Positions 25,951-35,940 are shown, numbered from the stretch's first letter. The stretch: DNA of 47,558 bases from JAGOUU01 sp964609155 (GCA_964609155.1 CAZSRF010000015.1:1-47558); one strand, 5' to 3'. A program made the numbers and translations. Notes: generated by a model from the sequence alone, not told the origin.

Positions 25951-26577
25951 TCAATCATCATGTCTGCAGTGGCAAGTCATACCATAATGTCCACCAAGGG
26001 CACAAGAAAATGCTCCTAAGAAGAATAATGCAAATATTAAGTAAGATGCCATTCCTAGAGTATTTGCAACTTGCTCAGATTGATCGGTTTGCTCACTTAT
26101 CATGGGTGCTTTATGATCAACCATCATAGCCACATGTGAATCTTTTCTAGCATTCACCTTGTTATCTAAGTTGCTTAATGTAGGTTTTGTTGTAAAATCT
26201 GTATACACAGTAACATAACGCCCCATTTGTGTAGCAAGTAACACAGTAAGAATTAAAGCAACGCACCATGTTGCAAAACCATAAACAAAGCCTAAGTTAC
26301 GTTTAACACAGTAATGACGACCTAAATAACCTGATACAAAACCAGCACAAAACATTGAGACTACTGAGCCAATTAACAACCCAATGAAACCACCTACAGC
26401 TAATGTTGCCATTCCAGCTTTATCCGTTGTGGTAAAAGAAAGTCCAGTTGCTATGCTAAATATATTTAATAAAAAAGCAAACCCTACGGCAAATAATGCG
26501 CCTACAAATACCGCGGTCCAGCTTACTTGTTTTTTCGTACACAGACAACCACACTCCCTGTTGCAATCGTGATTCAT
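25951..26577 (-). CDS. Four-helix membrane protein with cysteine-rich ends, function unknown
   Basis: This 208-residue protein has four predicted membrane helices (about 19-45, 56-86, 95-118, 172-198). A polar loop between helices three and four (120-170) is rich in Asp, Lys and Met. The N-terminus (CNRECGCLC) and C-terminus (HYGMTCHCRHDD) both carry Cys/His clusters. With an even number of helices they lie on the same side, probably the cytoplasm, and could form a metal site together. No family is recognised. It is divergent from the heavy-metal efflux operon across a 246-base gap, which hints at a metal-related role, but this is inference only. Confidence 0.7.
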   Translation of the reverse strand: MNHDCNRECGCLCTKKQVSWTAVFVGALFAVGFAFLLNIFSIATGLSFTTTDKAGMATLAVGGFIGLLIGSVVSMFCAGFVSGYLGRHYCVKRNLGFVYGFATWCVALILTVLLATQMGRYVTVYTDFTTKPTLSNLDNKVNARKDSHVAMMVDHKAPMISEQTDQSEQVANTLGMASYLIFALFFLGAFSCALGGHYGMTCHCRHDD

Positions 26578-26616
26578 GTTTTCCTCTCATCTCAATAAGT
26601 TAAGTTTATTATATGA

Positions 26617-26634
26617 ATTCACGTTTCCGTGAAT
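26617..26634. promoter_or_regulatory. Palindrome in the divergent gap before the efflux operon
   Basis: ATTCACG-TTTC-CGTGAAT is a perfect 7+7 inverted repeat, 40 bases upstream of the start of the Cys-rich membrane-protein gene (minus strand) and 190 bases upstream of the efflux adaptor gene. The symmetry and position suit an operator for a dimeric regulator. No regulator gene is adjacent. The remainder of 26578-26823 is AT-rich with no ORF. Confidence 0.35.
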
Positions 26635-26823
26635 GTAATAAGGATAGTACAATTTCAAGATGATGCGTAGATATGAAAACTTTTAGCAGATTGGAAATAA
26701 TATTCAAATAGACTAATATAAATGTATATATAGTAGAGTATAGACATGGCAGTCATCACCCAATTCAGTACTCTGATAGCAAGTAGAATAACAATAATAA
26801 CACTAATTACATGTTAGTTTACT

Positions 26824-28029
26824 ATGATACATTATCTTAGAATTCGATACGTACAAATACTCATTGCAATAATTGTGCTTATCGGATGTGGGTGGTACAT
26901 TACACCATTTTTCATGCATAAAGCAGCAGAAACAAAAGTAGCGTACCGTGCTAATAACCAACCAATCTCTAGCAGCAACACTGAGAAAATATTTCAACTA
27001 TCCGAAAAGCAGTTAGAAAGCTTGGTAATAAAAGACATAGTTGCTAAAGTTTTATACCCCACAATTAAGGCTGATGGAAAAATTGCTGAAAATGAGAATA
27101 CTACCTCTTCCGTATTCGCACCTTATTCTGGACGTGTAACTGCTTTATTCCATAAAATTGGTGATCAAGTAACAATAGGTGATCCTTTGCTGCAGGTAGC
27201 TTCTCCTGATTATCTAAGTGCACTTGCCCGACTAAAATTAGCAAAAACTAATGAATGGCGTCAACAGCAACGATATCAAGCAAAAACTGGATCTCTAAAA
27301 GATTGGCAACAAGCACAAGCAGAGTTAGAGTCAGCTCAAAGTAATATTTTTTTAGAAACAGCAGAAGTTAAAGCTATTCCACACAAGCTGCAAACAAATA
27401 AACTAAATAAAGACGATGCTGTAATCACAGCTCCTATAACTGGTCGTATTATTCAACGTCAAGTCGGTCTAGGTCAGTATATTAATAGCGCAAGCGGTGG
27501 TGCAGCAACACCATTATTTACTATAGGTGATTTTTCAACAATTTGGCTATTAGCTAATATTAGAGAGATTGATGCGCCACTAATACATCTTGGTCAAGAA
27601 GTTGAAGTAGCAGTGCTTGCTTATCCTAATAGAAAATTTAATGCTTCTATAGTCTACATAGCTCCAACTATAGATCCAGTTACGCATCGTTTGCCTGTTC
27701 GAGCAGACATTAAAAACACTGACGAAGCTCTTAAGCCAGGTATGTTCGCAAGTTTCTCTATAATTACCGGCAAGGGAGTGGATGGTTTTATTATACCTGA
27801 GGATGCCATTATTTATGAAGGAGCTGATACACATGTCTGGGTTTTTAACCCCAGCAACCGTACCATTACTTTAAGAAATATAAAAATACAAAGTATTAAC
27901 AATGATGGTGTTGAGATTATATCGGGCTTAGTAAAAAATGAAAAAATTATAGCTGGAGGCAGTCTTTTTATTGATCGTGTAGCAAAGTCTGACAATGAAA
28001 ACAGCTCAGATAATAATAATATAAAATAA
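26824..28029 (+). CDS. RND efflux periplasmic adaptor (CzcB/CusB type)
   Basis: This is the membrane-fusion protein linking the inner-membrane RND pump to the outer-membrane channel. It has an N-terminal membrane anchor (IRYVQILIAIIVLIGCGWYI), the lipoyl half-motif VFAPYSGRVTALFHKIGDQV, a helical hairpin with coiled-coil heptads (about 130-195) and the second lipoyl half (VITAPITGRIIQRQVGLGQY). A barrel domain (WLLANIREIDAPLIHLGQEV) and a membrane-proximal domain follow. No His-rich metal-binding tail is present. It is the first gene of the operon, 2 bases before the pump gene. Confidence 0.92.
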   Translation: MIHYLRIRYVQILIAIIVLIGCGWYITPFFMHKAAETKVAYRANNQPISSSNTEKIFQLSEKQLESLVIKDIVAKVLYPTIKADGKIAENENTTSSVFAPYSGRVTALFHKIGDQVTIGDPLLQVASPDYLSALARLKLAKTNEWRQQQRYQAKTGSLKDWQQAQAELESAQSNIFLETAEVKAIPHKLQTNKLNKDDAVITAPITGRIIQRQVGLGQYINSASGGAATPLFTIGDFSTIWLLANIREIDAPLIHLGQEVEVAVLAYPNRKFNASIVYIAPTIDPVTHRLPVRADIKNTDEALKPGMFASFSIITGKGVDGFIIPEDAIIYEGADTHVWVFNPSNRTITLRNIKIQSINNDGVEIISGLVKNEKIIAGGSLFIDRVAKSDNENSSDNNNIK

Positions 28030-28031
28030 TT

Positions 28032-31000
28032 ATGAATAAAGTAGTAACCTTTTCGCTACACAAAACAACATTAATCTTAATATTATTATTAACTATACTC
28101 ATAACGGGCATATTTAGCTTCATGCATTTAAATATTGAAGCTTACCCTGATCCAGTCCCACCACAGGTAAATATCAACACACAAAGCGTTGGGCAGTCAG
28201 CAGAAGAAATTGAACGTTACATCACCATTCCTATAGAAGTAGAAATGGCAGGCATTCCTAATGTACAGTCAATTCGAAGTATATCTCTTTTTGGTTTGTC
28301 TGATGTTAAAATACAATTTGATTATACCTTTTCATACACTCAAGCAGAGCAGTTGGTAATAAATAGATTATCCCAATTATCAGAATTACCAAATAATGCT
28401 AAGCCTGCAATTTCACCTTGGAGTCCGACTGGTGAAATTTTTCGTTATGAACTAACACGACCAGCAGGATATTCGTTAACAGATTTAAAAACTATTCAAG
28501 ATTGGATTTTAGAGCGGAAATTCAGATCAGTACCCGGTGTTATAGACGTTACCAGTTGGGGAGGTAAAACCAAGACATTTGAAGTTGCTATAGATAGAGA
28601 AAAATTAATTAACTACGGCCTAACTATACCGCAAATATTACAAGTAATAAATGAAAGTAATATTAACGTAGGTGGCCAAACTGTTAATATTGGACCACAA
28701 GCTGCTGTTGTTCGAGGAATTGGTTTAATTCACACAATTGAAGATATTGCCAATACTATGGTTAAAGAAAGAAATGGAACTCCAATTTTTTTAAGTGACA
28801 TTGCAACTATAACTGTAGGCAACAAACCAAGATTAGGAATAGCTGGAACAGATGGAACAGATGATGTTGTACAAGGCATCGTACTAATGCGCCGTGGTGA
28901 GCAAAGTTTACCGACTATAGACCTTGTAAAAGCAAAAGTAAAAGAAATCAATGAGTCTAATCTCCTACCACCAGGTGTAAAAATTAAGACTGTTTATGAT
29001 CGTGGTGATTTAATTAAACAAACTACCAAGACAGTCATGCACAATATTATGTTTGGTATAATTTTAATATTTATTTTGCAATGGGCATTTTTAGGAAATT
29101 TACGTAGTGCTATAATTGTCGCTACAACAATTCCATTTGCATTAGCATTTGCTGTTACTTTAATGGTCATCAGAGGTGAATCAGCAAATTTATTGTCCGT
29201 TGGTGCAATAGACTTTGGATTAATAGTTGATTCTACTGTTATTATTGTGGAAAATATCTTCCGTCATCTATCACAGAAACCTACAGATAGATTTAGGCAT
29301 TCAGAATTAGTTCAACATTCTCATTTAAATAAAATTCTTTCAGGACGAGCACTAGTTATTGCAAACTCTGCATTAGAAGTTAATAAAGGCATATTTTTTT
29401 CAGTTGCTATCATTTTAACTGGTTTCTTGCCTTTGTTTACTTTAACTGGTATTGAAGGGCATATATTCGGCCCCATGGCTAAAACATATTGTTATGCAAT
29501 ATTAGGTGGATTATTGGCAACATTCACTGTAGCTCCTGCCCTTAGCAAGGTTATGCTAAGTGATAAGCTTGATGAAAAAGAAACTTTTTTAGTCCATGCA
29601 CTTAGAAAAATTTATACGCCTGTTATAAAAGTTGCCTTAAATAATCGAATTTTGGTTTTAATAACAACTGGAATATTGCTTATTTTGACAATAGTTATGA
29701 TGAGATCATTAGGTAATGAGTTTTTACCTAAACTCGAAGAAGGCAATTTGTGGGTAAGAGCTACCATGCCGACATCCATCTCTTTAGAAGAAGGTAACCT
29801 TTATGTTAATAAAATACGTAGAGTTATTAAATCATACCCAGAAATACAAACAGTTATTTCCGAGCATGGACGCCCAGATGATGGTACAGATACAACTGGT
29901 TTTTTTAATGCTGAGTTTTTTGTACCACTAAAGCCAATGGAAGAATGGACAAAAGGCTTGGACAAAGATCAGCTCACTGAAAACATTCAAAAAAAACTAA
30001 AAGAACAATTTCCTGGTATTGATTTTGATTTTTCGCAATATATACAAGATAACGTACAAGAAGCTTCATCAGGTGTAAAAGGTGAAAACTCTATCAAGGT
30101 ATTTGGTAATGATCTAGCCATTTTAGAAAAAGTTGCACAAAACATTAAAAAGACTTTATCGCATATTAATGGAGTTACTGATTTGGGCGTACTCAATTCT
30201 TTAGGTCAACCATCTGTAAATATAAAAATAGATCGTAAAAAAGCTGCTCGTTTTGGCCTGACCACTGGAGAAATCAATGATACAGTGGCAGCCGCCATAG
30301 GAGGGAAAGAATCTGGTAATGTTTATGAAGCAAGTAGTGATCGAAACTTTCCGATCGTAGTTCGTCTATCTTCTGAGTACAGAAAAAACTTAGACACCAT
30401 CAGAAGAATTACCATCGGCGCAACAGACCCTGATACTGGCGAAATTATTCAAATCCCTCTGAGTGATGTCGCTGATGTAAATCTTGCCTCTGGTGCTTCA
30501 TTAATTTACCGCGAGAATCAAGAGCGTTATATACCCATTAAATTCGGCGTAAGAGGTAGAGATCTAGGTAGTGTCGTCGTGGAAGCACAAGAAAAAGTTG
30601 CTAATGAAATCAAGCTACCACCTGGTGTCCATTTGCAATGGGTTGGCCAATTTAGTAACCTTAAGGCAGCAATGGCAAGGCTTTCTGTAGTTGTACCATT
30701 AAGCATTTTACTCATTTGTTTACTATTATATGCAAATTTTTCATCCTTAACTGACACTTTATTAGCAGCAAGTGTGATACCAATGGCTATTATTGGAGGA
30801 ATTATTGCTCTTTATATAACGGATACACCTTTCAGTGTTTCAGCAGCAATAGGGTTTGTTGCCTTGTTTGGTATCGCTGTTATGGATGGTATTTTAGTGA
30901 TCTCCTATTTTAATCAATACTATGAAAATGAAAATGAAGATAATCATGATCGTATGTCATCATTACTAAAAGCTTGTCAAGTTCAAATGCGTCCTGTAAC

Positions 31001-31235
31001 AATGACCTGTATCGTTGCATGTGTAGGACTTTTACCTGCAGCGATCTCAACTGGAATCGGCTCTCAGGTTCAAAAACCGCTGGCTCTGGTTGTAGTTGGA
31101 GGAATCATATTAGCTCCAGTATTGATTTTAATTATTTTACCTGTATTAATAGATATTTTCTCACGTCGCAAACCTAAAAAACCTAATATCTCCTTAAATG
31201 TCGATAACAACAACGAGGAGTTATATGATGTATAA
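28032..31235 (+). CDS. Heavy-metal efflux RND pump (CzcA/CusA family)
   Basis: This proton-driven pump of 1,067 residues has the RND layout of 12 membrane helices with two large periplasmic loops. HME-class features are the opening IEAYPDPVPPQVNI and the fourth-helix motif DFGLIVDSTVIIVEN. Its Asp394, Asp400 and Glu407 correspond in spacing to CzcA Asp402, Asp408 and Glu415, the proton-relay and divalent-cation set. AIDFG with these acids argues for zinc, cobalt or nickel-type export rather than the copper/silver CusA type. The exact metal cannot be told. It overlaps the outer-membrane factor gene by 11 bases. Confidence 0.93.
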   Translation: MNKVVTFSLHKTTLILILLLTILITGIFSFMHLNIEAYPDPVPPQVNINTQSVGQSAEEIERYITIPIEVEMAGIPNVQSIRSISLFGLSDVKIQFDYTFSYTQAEQLVINRLSQLSELPNNAKPAISPWSPTGEIFRYELTRPAGYSLTDLKTIQDWILERKFRSVPGVIDVTSWGGKTKTFEVAIDREKLINYGLTIPQILQVINESNINVGGQTVNIGPQAAVVRGIGLIHTIEDIANTMVKERNGTPIFLSDIATITVGNKPRLGIAGTDGTDDVVQGIVLMRRGEQSLPTIDLVKAKVKEINESNLLPPGVKIKTVYDRGDLIKQTTKTVMHNIMFGIILIFILQWAFLGNLRSAIIVATTIPFALAFAVTLMVIRGESANLLSVGAIDFGLIVDSTVIIVENIFRHLSQKPTDRFRHSELVQHSHLNKILSGRALVIANSALEVNKGIFFSVAIILTGFLPLFTLTGIEGHIFGPMAKTYCYAILGGLLATFTVAPALSKVMLSDKLDEKETFLVHALRKIYTPVIKVALNNRILVLITTGILLILTIVMMRSLGNEFLPKLEEGNLWVRATMPTSISLEEGNLYVNKIRRVIKSYPEIQTVISEHGRPDDGTDTTGFFNAEFFVPLKPMEEWTKGLDKDQLTENIQKKLKEQFPGIDFDFSQYIQDNVQEASSGVKGENSIKVFGNDLAILEKVAQNIKKTLSHINGVTDLGVLNSLGQPSVNIKIDRKKAARFGLTTGEINDTVAAAIGGKESGNVYEASSDRNFPIVVRLSSEYRKNLDTIRRITIGATDPDTGEIIQIPLSDVADVNLASGASLIYRENQERYIPIKFGVRGRDLGSVVVEAQEKVANEIKLPPGVHLQWVGQFSNLKAAMARLSVVVPLSILLICLLLYANFSSLTDTLLAASVIPMAIIGGIIALYITDTPFSVSAAIGFVALFGIAVMDGILVISYFNQYYENENEDNHDRMSSLLKACQVQMRPVTMTCIVACVGLLPAAISTGIGSQVQKPLALVVVGGIILAPVLILIILPVLIDIFSRRKPKKPNISLNVDNNNEELYDV

Positions 31236-32712
31236 GAGTTATTTTATAAAAACTTCAATTTTATTGATCTTGTTTAATATGCTTATTACATTAAGCAGTT
31301 GTACAGTAGGGCCAGAATTTAAAAAACCTGAATTTCCAATAATGGACCGTTACACAAATAAACCTTTATTTTTATCAAATACACCATCAAAAATTAACTC
31401 TAATCCTATCAAGATCACTAAAAGTGATTTGCCACAAGAATGGTGGAAATTGTTTAAATCAACATCCTTAGATCATATAATTAAAAAAGCTTTAAAAAAT
31501 AATCCGGATCTGCAAAAATCTAAAGCATCTTTACGTCAAGCACAGGAAATAGTATATGCACAAATAGGAGCATACTACCCTAGTGTTAATATAGGTGGTT
31601 CGGTACAAAAACAAAGAACAGCTAAAGAAATACAACCATTTACTGATTCTGGTTCTCGCCTATACAGTTTATACTCTGGCCAGATCAATGTATCTTATGT
31701 ACCTGATATTTTCGGAGCTAATCGACGTGCTGTGGAATCATTGTCTGCAATAGCTGAATCTGAAAGATTTGAATTAGAAGCGGCACATTTAACATTAACA
31801 TCTAATCTTGTAACAACGGTTATTCAAGAAGCTTCATTACGCAATCAAATTGATGTCACAAAAAAACTCATTAAAAGTAGCTCAGAAGTATACAATCTAT
31901 TCAAAAAAGAAGAAGAACTAGGCAACATTTCTCGTGCAGATACTACTGCACAGGAAGCAGTTTTAGCAAGAATAGAACAATCACTACCTGAGTTGGAAAA
32001 ACAATTGGTCCTTACCCGTAATCAATTAACAGCTTTGATTGGAGATTTTCCGACTAATCAAACTAAAGAGATCTTTAATTTATCCGATCTAAAGTTACCA
32101 ATGATACTACCTATTAGCATTCCATCAAAATTATTAGAACACAGGCCTGATATACGAGCAGCAGAAGAAAATTTGCGTGCTGCTAATGCTGATATTGGCG
32201 TTGCAATAGCTAATAGATTACCAAATATTATCATAACAGGTGATATTGGTAAAAATGCATTGCAACTTCATAAGCTCCTAAATACTGGCGCAACTATTTG
32301 GGGTTTAGCTGCAGGTATTGCACAACCCATATTTCAAGGTGGTACTTTAATGCACAAGCAACACGCTGCAGTTGCCGCTTATGATAAAGCTGCTGCTGAA
32401 TATCGCTCAACTGTTATAAATGCCTTTAGAAACGTAGCAAATACACTACAAACTTTAGACTTTGATAATAAAACTCTACAGTTATCCAAACATGCAGAAA
32501 ATGCTGCAAAACGCACTTTAGACTTTGCACGTAAAGAATGGATGCTTGGTAACGCAAGTTATTTATCTCTAGTTAATGCCCAACAAGATTATCAACAAGC
32601 TGTGATTAATTTAATTCAAGCCAAAGCAAATTGTTATAGCGATACTGTTGCATTATTTCAAGCCTTAGGCGGTGGTTGGAATTCTAATCATGATTTGAAC
32701 ACTTCATCATAA
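31225..32712 (+). CDS. Outer-membrane efflux lipoprotein, NodT/CusC family
   Basis: This TolC-like channel is the third component of the tripartite pump. It has a lipobox (LITLSSC) and CTVGPEFKKPE, the standard NodT-type start. Two OEP repeats follow (PQEWWKLFKSTSLDHIIKKA, LEHRPDIRAAEENLRAANAD) with helices ending in NAQQDYQQAVINLIQAKA. ATG 31225 is chosen because GAGGAG (31215-31220) lies just upstream and the signal peptide then begins at residue 1. The upstream in-frame ATG 31198 lies deep in the pump gene. The 3' end overlaps the convergent phosphoethanolamine transferase gene by 25 bases. Confidence 0.93.
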   Translation: MMYKSYFIKTSILLILFNMLITLSSCTVGPEFKKPEFPIMDRYTNKPLFLSNTPSKINSNPIKITKSDLPQEWWKLFKSTSLDHIIKKALKNNPDLQKSKASLRQAQEIVYAQIGAYYPSVNIGGSVQKQRTAKEIQPFTDSGSRLYSLYSGQINVSYVPDIFGANRRAVESLSAIAESERFELEAAHLTLTSNLVTTVIQEASLRNQIDVTKKLIKSSSEVYNLFKKEEELGNISRADTTAQEAVLARIEQSLPELEKQLVLTRNQLTALIGDFPTNQTKEIFNLSDLKLPMILPISIPSKLLEHRPDIRAAEENLRAANADIGVAIANRLPNIIITGDIGKNALQLHKLLNTGATIWGLAAGIAQPIFQGGTLMHKQHAAVAAYDKAAAEYRSTVINAFRNVANTLQTLDFDNKTLQLSKHAENAAKRTLDFARKEWMLGNASYLSLVNAQQDYQQAVINLIQAKANCYSDTVALFQALGGGWNSNHDLNTSS

Positions 32713-34379
32713 TCTTTTAAACCAGGAGAGATATATGCATTACCAATATATCTTTTGTCCTTACTAAAAGATGAACTAAAAATGCTTTTAGTTTTATCAC
32801 AATATTCACTCTTTAATTGCATAAGATCGCATAACGAATGCGCCATAAATAAAGTACTATACGCTCTATCTACATATCCATGCCATTGAGATATAGAATG
32901 GTCAATTTTCCATTGTTCTGTTCCCCAGACGATTAATGGGATGGTATACATTGCAGGTGTTGGCTGTTGTTCGTTACGGCCAAAAAATTCTTTATTATCA
33001 AAAACCTCTTCACCATGATCGGAAAAATAAACTAATGAAGAATAATCTGTGTTTTCTTTTAGGATCGTAATTAAATTATAAACAATATAGTCATTATACA
33101 AAATAGCATTGTCATATTCGTCATATAAATCTTTATAATGATCCTGTAATACAGCATATTTGCTATAGCTATTTTTGTTTCTGGTAAACACCTCAAACTC
33201 TTTAGGATAGCGAAACCTATACTGCCCATGTGTACCTAGCAAATGCAAAATTATAAACTTTTTATCTGAGTCTCCTGATTGCAAAACTTTTTTAAATGGT
33301 TCAAATATTTTCTCATCATAACTAGTAGAACTTTGCCTTCTACCATGGTTCAGATAAGTAGTCTCATCTGATATCCTCGAGAATGCTGTTAACAAAGAAT
33401 TATTGTCACTTATGGTCTGTTGGTTACTAATCCAATACGTTTTAAATCCAGCAGATTTTGTCAGTGTAATAAGATTAGGATGGAATTGTGGATCTTTCGT
33501 TTTAGATAAAGTTAAAACTCTAAATAAGGCTTCAATTGTTGTCGGTTTCGGTGTAATGACATTGTTAAAGACCAATAATTGATCTTTAATAGAGTTTAGC
33601 AATGGTGACGTATTTCGATTATAACTATACAATCCCATACGCTGACGATTGGTTGACTCACCTATGACAAGAACATAGACTTGCTTTTGCGTTGGATCTA
33701 ACACAGTAACAGGATCATGTACATCCCTGGCATGATTTATCCATGTATTTACTGCAGCCATTTCTTTTCTATATTGGTTATAGCCTAGTAGAAACTGCAT
33801 ACCAGGAATTGCAGTGTACTTTGCTACTAGTCGATTCGTTCCTTGCGTATAGGAATCTGCATTAAACCCTGACCATTTCTTCTGATAAGGTGAAAGATTA
33901 ATTGCACAACAAACGATAAAAAGCCCGTAAATAAATTTCTTATTGTAGTTTATTATCTGAATTTTTTTATATAACCATATTGGTACAGCTGCATAAACTA
34001 TAATAACTAATAGCATCCACCATTGAAAATAATGACCTATAAACTCTGTACTTTCAGCATTATTTGTTTCAAAAATTATAAAAAAAATACTTTGCGAAAT
34101 TTCTTGTTTAAAAACAAAATAATATAAAATGCTTACTAATGAACAAATCCATAGCGCTACCCCAAGCAGAATTAAATAGTATTTCGTTACTCTTGGGAAG
34201 ACTACAGGGATAAGAGTTAACGTAATAGTAAAAATAAGGGCATCTCTTAAGCCAACAATATCACTTGCATGACTGTATTTTAAAAGCAATTGAAAAATGA
34301 CTGAAAAGTAAATAAAAAACAAATAGATATAAATATAATTTAACGATTTTAAAACCCTACTCCCTTTGACCCCTATCAT
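32688..34379 (-). CDS. Phosphoethanolamine transferase, EptA/CptA family
   Basis: This inner-membrane enzyme transfers phosphoethanolamine from phosphatidylethanolamine to lipid A or core sugar. Five membrane helices occupy about residues 12-175. The periplasmic alkaline-phosphatase-fold domain has the metal Glu241 in VLVIGESTNRQRMGLYSYNR, the nucleophile Thr280 or Thr281 in TPKPTTIEALF, GTHGQYRFRYP and SDHGEEVFD. GESTNRQRM resembles CptA (heptose) more than EptA (lipid A 1/4'-phosphate), so the acceptor is open. It is the last gene of the seven-gene minus-strand run, directly after the arnT-like gene. Confidence 0.85.
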   Translation of the reverse strand: MIGVKGSRVLKSLNYIYIYLFFIYFSVIFQLLLKYSHASDIVGLRDALIFTITLTLIPVVFPRVTKYYLILLGVALWICSLVSILYYFVFKQEISQSIFFIIFETNNAESTEFIGHYFQWWMLLVIIVYAAVPIWLYKKIQIINYNKKFIYGLFIVCCAINLSPYQKKWSGFNADSYTQGTNRLVAKYTAIPGMQFLLGYNQYRKEMAAVNTWINHARDVHDPVTVLDPTQKQVYVLVIGESTNRQRMGLYSYNRNTSPLLNSIKDQLLVFNNVITPKPTTIEALFRVLTLSKTKDPQFHPNLITLTKSAGFKTYWISNQQTISDNNSLLTAFSRISDETTYLNHGRRQSSTSYDEKIFEPFKKVLQSGDSDKKFIILHLLGTHGQYRFRYPKEFEVFTRNKNSYSKYAVLQDHYKDLYDEYDNAILYNDYIVYNLITILKENTDYSSLVYFSDHGEEVFDNKEFFGRNEQQPTPAMYTIPLIVWGTEQWKIDHSISQWHGYVDRAYSTLFMAHSLCDLMQLKSEYCDKTKSIFSSSFSKDKRYIGNAYISPGLKDYDEVFKS

Positions 34380-34391
34380 AAAATTTTTCTC

Positions 34392-34418
34392 TATTATTCC
34401 TATTATTCTTATTATTCT
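34392..34418. repeat. Three 9-bp tandem repeats between the arnT-like and eptA-like genes
   Basis: TATTATTCC, TATTATTCT, TATTATTCT lie head to tail and make up most of the 38-base gap. The last unit touches the arnT-like stop codon. On the coding strand the repeat is AGAATAATA. Copy-number change would alter spacing between the stop and the next start without shifting a frame, so it could tune coupling. Confidence 0.75.
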
Positions 34419-35908
34419 TATTTAGATTCCATATATAAAATATAATCACCAAATACACCTACTTTAGTAATTGATTTTGATATAGATGCTAAATTTTTTT
34501 CTTTCTTAGTTTTTATCACTATAAAATCCCTTGTGTTATTTTTTAATAGGTTTTTAATCTTATCAAAATCATTAGTATTTTTAGCTGCACCCTGCGAGTA
34601 AAATTCAGCTGAGTAAGATTGGTTTAAATAAAAATATAATTGACTTTCTTTAGATTCCCTTAGCGTCATATATTTTTGAGCAAGCTGTTTTTGAGTACGC
34701 ATCATATTAATACCTGGATAGTAAGTTATCAGAAGTACCCCTATGCATACACTAGCAATAGGCAACCCTAAAACTGAAAACATCCATCCCTCATCCCCTA
34801 ATCGATTTGACCCTTTACCAAATATTTTATTTTTTTCCCATAGTTCTGTAAGTAATAATACAAATGGCACAAACGTTGTGAGAGTATAAGGAATAATAAT
34901 ATTTTTTGCCACAGTGAAGAATATTAATGGCCAAATAGTCCAATAAAATAAATAACTCACCCATTTATCACAAGCGCATGATGTGTATAGATTTTTAATG
35001 TGCTTAGTATTTTTTACTATCCAATACAAAATAATGAACAACCATGGAAAAGTAGCCACCGCCATGTAAAACCAAATTATTCCTAATGGTACTTGATGAG
35101 CATGACCATAGAGATCGCCTGACCAACCAGGAACTAAAAATCTTTTAAAATGTTCTCCGATAATAAAGTAATTAATGAAACCCGGTGTACGTTGCTCAGC
35201 TAAAACATACCAAGGTACCGCAATTAGCATTATAAGTAAAATACCGGTTATCCATGGTAACTGTGCAAAATTTCGCAAATCACGATTCGTCAATTGCCAA
35301 AACACAATTGGCGGTAAAATTAATGCTAAACACATAGGTCCTTTAGCAAGGGTACCTAAACCAATTCCTATAAAAAACAGATAACCAAAGAAAGTTTTTC
35401 TTGTTATAGTTAAATAATTTTCTGTATCTGCATGAAACCAATAGGAAAGTAAAGATAGGCAAACACAGAACGCTAAACACGCATCAGTCATAACTGCACC
35501 CGAGGAAATGAAAAATAGCGGCAAAGCAAACAAAATTACTATATTCAATAATGCAAAATCTTTATTACGTCTAGCTCTTGCTAAAGACCAAACCATGCAT
35601 AAGATCCCAAGACTATATAACAATGATGGCAGCCTTGCAGCAAATGCATTAACACCAAATACTTTCATACTTAATGCCGAACTCCATATTGACAGAGGTG
35701 GCTTTGCCCAAAATGGAACACCATAGGCATGTTGCGGTGTGATCCAATTTCCAGTTTCTAACATTTTACGAGCTAATTCTGCATATCTAGCCTCTGTGGT
35801 ATCTGTAAGAGGGAGAATGATCATAGTTAATAGTCTTAATATTAACGTAACTGATAAGCTTGCCCACAAATATTTTTTAAATTTTGAAGATAAACAAAAG
35901 GTTGACAT
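34418..35908 (-). CDS. ArnT/FlmK-like lipid A aminosugar transferase (GT83)
   Basis: This polytopic GT-C enzyme moves an aminosugar from undecaprenyl phosphate to a lipid A phosphate in the periplasm. The family's catalytic loop, with acidic residues Asp36 and Glu39 in TDTTEARYAELARKM, lies just after the first membrane helix, followed by FWAKPPLSIWSSAL. About a dozen hydrophobic helices follow (LVPGWSGDLYGHAHQVP loop between them). In Francisella the neighbouring FlmF2, NaxD and FlmK genes put galactosamine on lipid A. This gene has the FlmK position here, downstream of a YdjC deacetylase. The sugar could be galactosamine or aminoarabinose, and the context favours the former. Confidence 0.85.
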   Translation of the reverse strand: MSTFCLSSKFKKYLWASLSVTLILRLLTMIILPLTDTTEARYAELARKMLETGNWITPQHAYGVPFWAKPPLSIWSSALSMKVFGVNAFAARLPSLLYSLGILCMVWSLARARRNKDFALLNIVILFALPLFFISSGAVMTDACLAFCVCLSLLSYWFHADTENYLTITRKTFFGYLFFIGIGLGTLAKGPMCLALILPPIVFWQLTNRDLRNFAQLPWITGILLIMLIAVPWYVLAEQRTPGFINYFIIGEHFKRFLVPGWSGDLYGHAHQVPLGIIWFYMAVATFPWLFIILYWIVKNTKHIKNLYTSCACDKWVSYLFYWTIWPLIFFTVAKNIIIPYTLTTFVPFVLLLTELWEKNKIFGKGSNRLGDEGWMFSVLGLPIASVCIGVLLITYYPGINMMRTQKQLAQKYMTLRESKESQLYFYLNQSYSAEFYSQGAAKNTNDFDKIKNLLKNNTRDFIVIKTKKEKNLASISKSITKVGVFGDYILYMESK

Positions 35909-35940
35909 GTAGCACTCCAGATCGGGTATAAATTAATATA

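Noticed and set aside
29987..30757. Two minus-strand ORFs in the RND pump gene
   Set aside because: They are antisense to conserved periplasmic domains of the pump and have no start signals.
30974..31177. 67-residue + strand ORF in another frame of the pump gene
   Set aside because: It overlaps the conserved final helices in the main frame. The Cys/Asn-rich composition is that of an out-of-frame reading.
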